From a virus, in the IMG/VR virus record IMGVR_UViG_3300037200_000291, positions 1 to 22,678 of that record: DNA of 22,678 bases. One strand, given 5' to 3'. Under the pieces are notes generated by a model. The model searched no databases. It saw only the letters and a list, made by a program, of their open reading frames with translations, and was not told the origin of the DNA. The position numbers were made by a program, and so were the translations under genes. Positions 21,896-22,678 of this stretch are shown here, piece by piece. Each line of letters starts with the position of its first letter. The stretch's first letter is position 1.

Positions 21896-22524
21896 GGGAG
21901 ACCGACCTCATTATCTTGCCAGACAAGCACGAAGTCGCCGACTATCGGACTGAACTCTAGTTTTGCTTTAGGTCTGCGACCCTCAGAATCATAGCAGTCC
22001 GGATTGCCGCAGTACACCTCGCCGGCATGCGGAAACATCTTGAGAGTGTGCTTCTCGCAGAATGTGCACCGACGCTCAGGCTCTCCCTCTACCCGGGGGA
22101 GTTTTCTCGGCATCTCGGTCCTGCCCAGTGCGATGTCAGCCCGGCGTAGCCATGCGTTCAGCTTTTTCAGTCGCCCGCGGACGGACGAGTCATCCGCACC
22201 TTCGCAAAGTCGGACTATATTCTCCAATGCCTTGGCGGTGTTCTCACTCGAACCCCCGCGAAGTCGGGACGGGAGATGGAGAACTAGGCGCAGCATCGCT
22301 TCCTCGTCCCTTGCGAGGGCATGGAGATCCATCACTACATTAGCTATCTGAGCATTCCATGGAGGTTGACTAAAATCGATACGCCCGTGGAAGTTATTAT
22401 CGCCGGACTGGCGGGACTTCACCGAGATGAGAACTTCGAGGCGCTCATTGAAAGCCAGCGCCTCGCTGACGCTTTTCCTCAGCTCGGTACGCAGGGCAAC
22501 ATGAACAGGAATAGTCGCAGGCAT
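21892..22524 (-). CDS. Zinc-finger phage protein of unknown function
   Basis: A 210-residue protein with an ATG at 22524 and no clear ribosome site. The N-terminal two thirds are helical (VHVALRTELRKSVSEALAFN, NVVMDLHALARDEEAMLRLV, RGRLKKLNAWLRRADIALGR). The C-terminus holds a four-Cys zinc site, CTFC (153-156), C172 and C177 in VYCGNPDCYDSEGRRP, followed by strands LEFSPIVGDFVLVWQDNEVG. The layout is familiar from actinophage and Streptomyces hypothetical proteins, and a DNA-binding or regulatory role is plausible. I know of no characterised member. Translation of the next gene is coupled through a TTGA overlap. Confidence 0.72.
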   Translation of the reverse strand: MPATIPVHVALRTELRKSVSEALAFNERLEVLISVKSRQSGDNNFHGRIDFSQPPWNAQIANVVMDLHALARDEEAMLRLVLHLPSRLRGGSSENTAKALENIVRLCEGADDSSVRGRLKKLNAWLRRADIALGRTEMPRKLPRVEGEPERRCTFCEKHTLKMFPHAGEVYCGNPDCYDSEGRRPKAKLEFSPIVGDFVLVWQDNEVGLP

Positions 22525-22563
22525 ATAGAAAGCATATTCTAATGCCCTGGTATTACGCTACTT

Positions 22564-22678
22564 TCATTCGCCCTCGTGCACCATCGCGTAGGTCATCCGG
22601 AAGGACACCAGCACCTTCTTGCGGTTCCACTTCGGGAGCTTGGCATAGGGCACCATCGCCGGGTGGGTCTTCTTCTCC
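22564..22678 (-). CDS. RyR-domain-like protein, N-terminus cut off by window edge
   Basis: The last 37 residues of a minus-strand gene that enters from the right edge and stops at TGA 22566-22564. They read EKKTHPAMVPYAKLPKWNRK, then KVLVSFRMTYAMVHEGE. The KTHPxMVPYxxLP pattern is like the end of RyR-type domains common in phage proteins, though this rests on a short fragment. RyR domains are thought to bind ligands such as nucleotides; no function can be fixed here. It lies 39 bases before the zinc-finger gene and probably belongs to the same operon. Confidence 0.55.
   Translation of the reverse strand, partial: EKKTHPAMVPYAKLPKWNRKKVLVSFRMTYAMVHEGE

Overview
The window looks like part of a tailed double-stranded DNA phage, or a prophage of the same kind, whose host is probably an actinobacterium. 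The sequence is GC-rich with strong G/C preference at third codon positions, uses GTG and TTG starts often, and is packed with overlapping ATGA, GTGA and TGATG gene junctions. It encodes a large terminase, a portal fused to a MuF-type head protein, several beta-rich virion appendage proteins and a LysM plus Rpf-like muralytic enzyme. Host and phage class are inferred from gene content only. No integrase, repressor or tRNA gene was seen, so lifestyle is not determined.

Nearly every gene lies on the minus strand, so transcription reads from high to low coordinates. In that order: (1) 22678-21105 holds a partial RyR-like gene, a zinc-finger protein, a NUMOD4/HNH homing-type endonuclease and a small MerR-like protein. 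(2) A 163-base gap with a hairpin and possible promoter leads into the muralytic enzyme (20941-20189). (3) A strong hairpin precedes the large terminase (to 18403), whose N-terminal coding sequence starts upstream of any standard start codon. It is followed by an HNH endonuclease and four small genes (17829-17097). (4) A hairpin-rich gap contains a good sigma70-type promoter whose -35 lies inside a palindrome. It drives a glycosyltransferase / 45-residue protein / methyltransferase / glycosyltransferase cassette (16930-14388). (5) After another hairpin come seven virion-surface genes (14328-5442): a small beta-rich protein, a protein with basic proline-rich repeats, a LamG-like protein, a small beta protein, a LamG + PhoD-like phosphodiesterase, a 121-residue protein and a 941-residue spherulin-4/pectate-lyase-fold fibre. 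(6) A short in-frame segment after the fibre's TAG stop resembles the fibre's own C-terminus. (7) The 1403-residue portal-MuF-NUDIX-ParB-like fusion follows. (8) Two small minus-strand genes, one frameshifted and one cut by the window edge, end the window. The only plus-strand gene is an endonuclease VII-like gene (451-1011) next to the portal gene, apparently read from a leaderless promoter.

Working model: terminase and the portal fusion package DNA. The beta-rich proteins build appendages that bind and degrade host surface polymers (glycan and phosphodiester-linked). The glycosyltransferase/methyltransferase cassette may decorate virion or host glycans, and the LysM enzyme opens peptidoglycan. 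Three separate HNH/His-Me nucleases sit beside structural and packaging genes, which fits intron-less homing elements. No stretch longer than about 165 bases lacks a gene.
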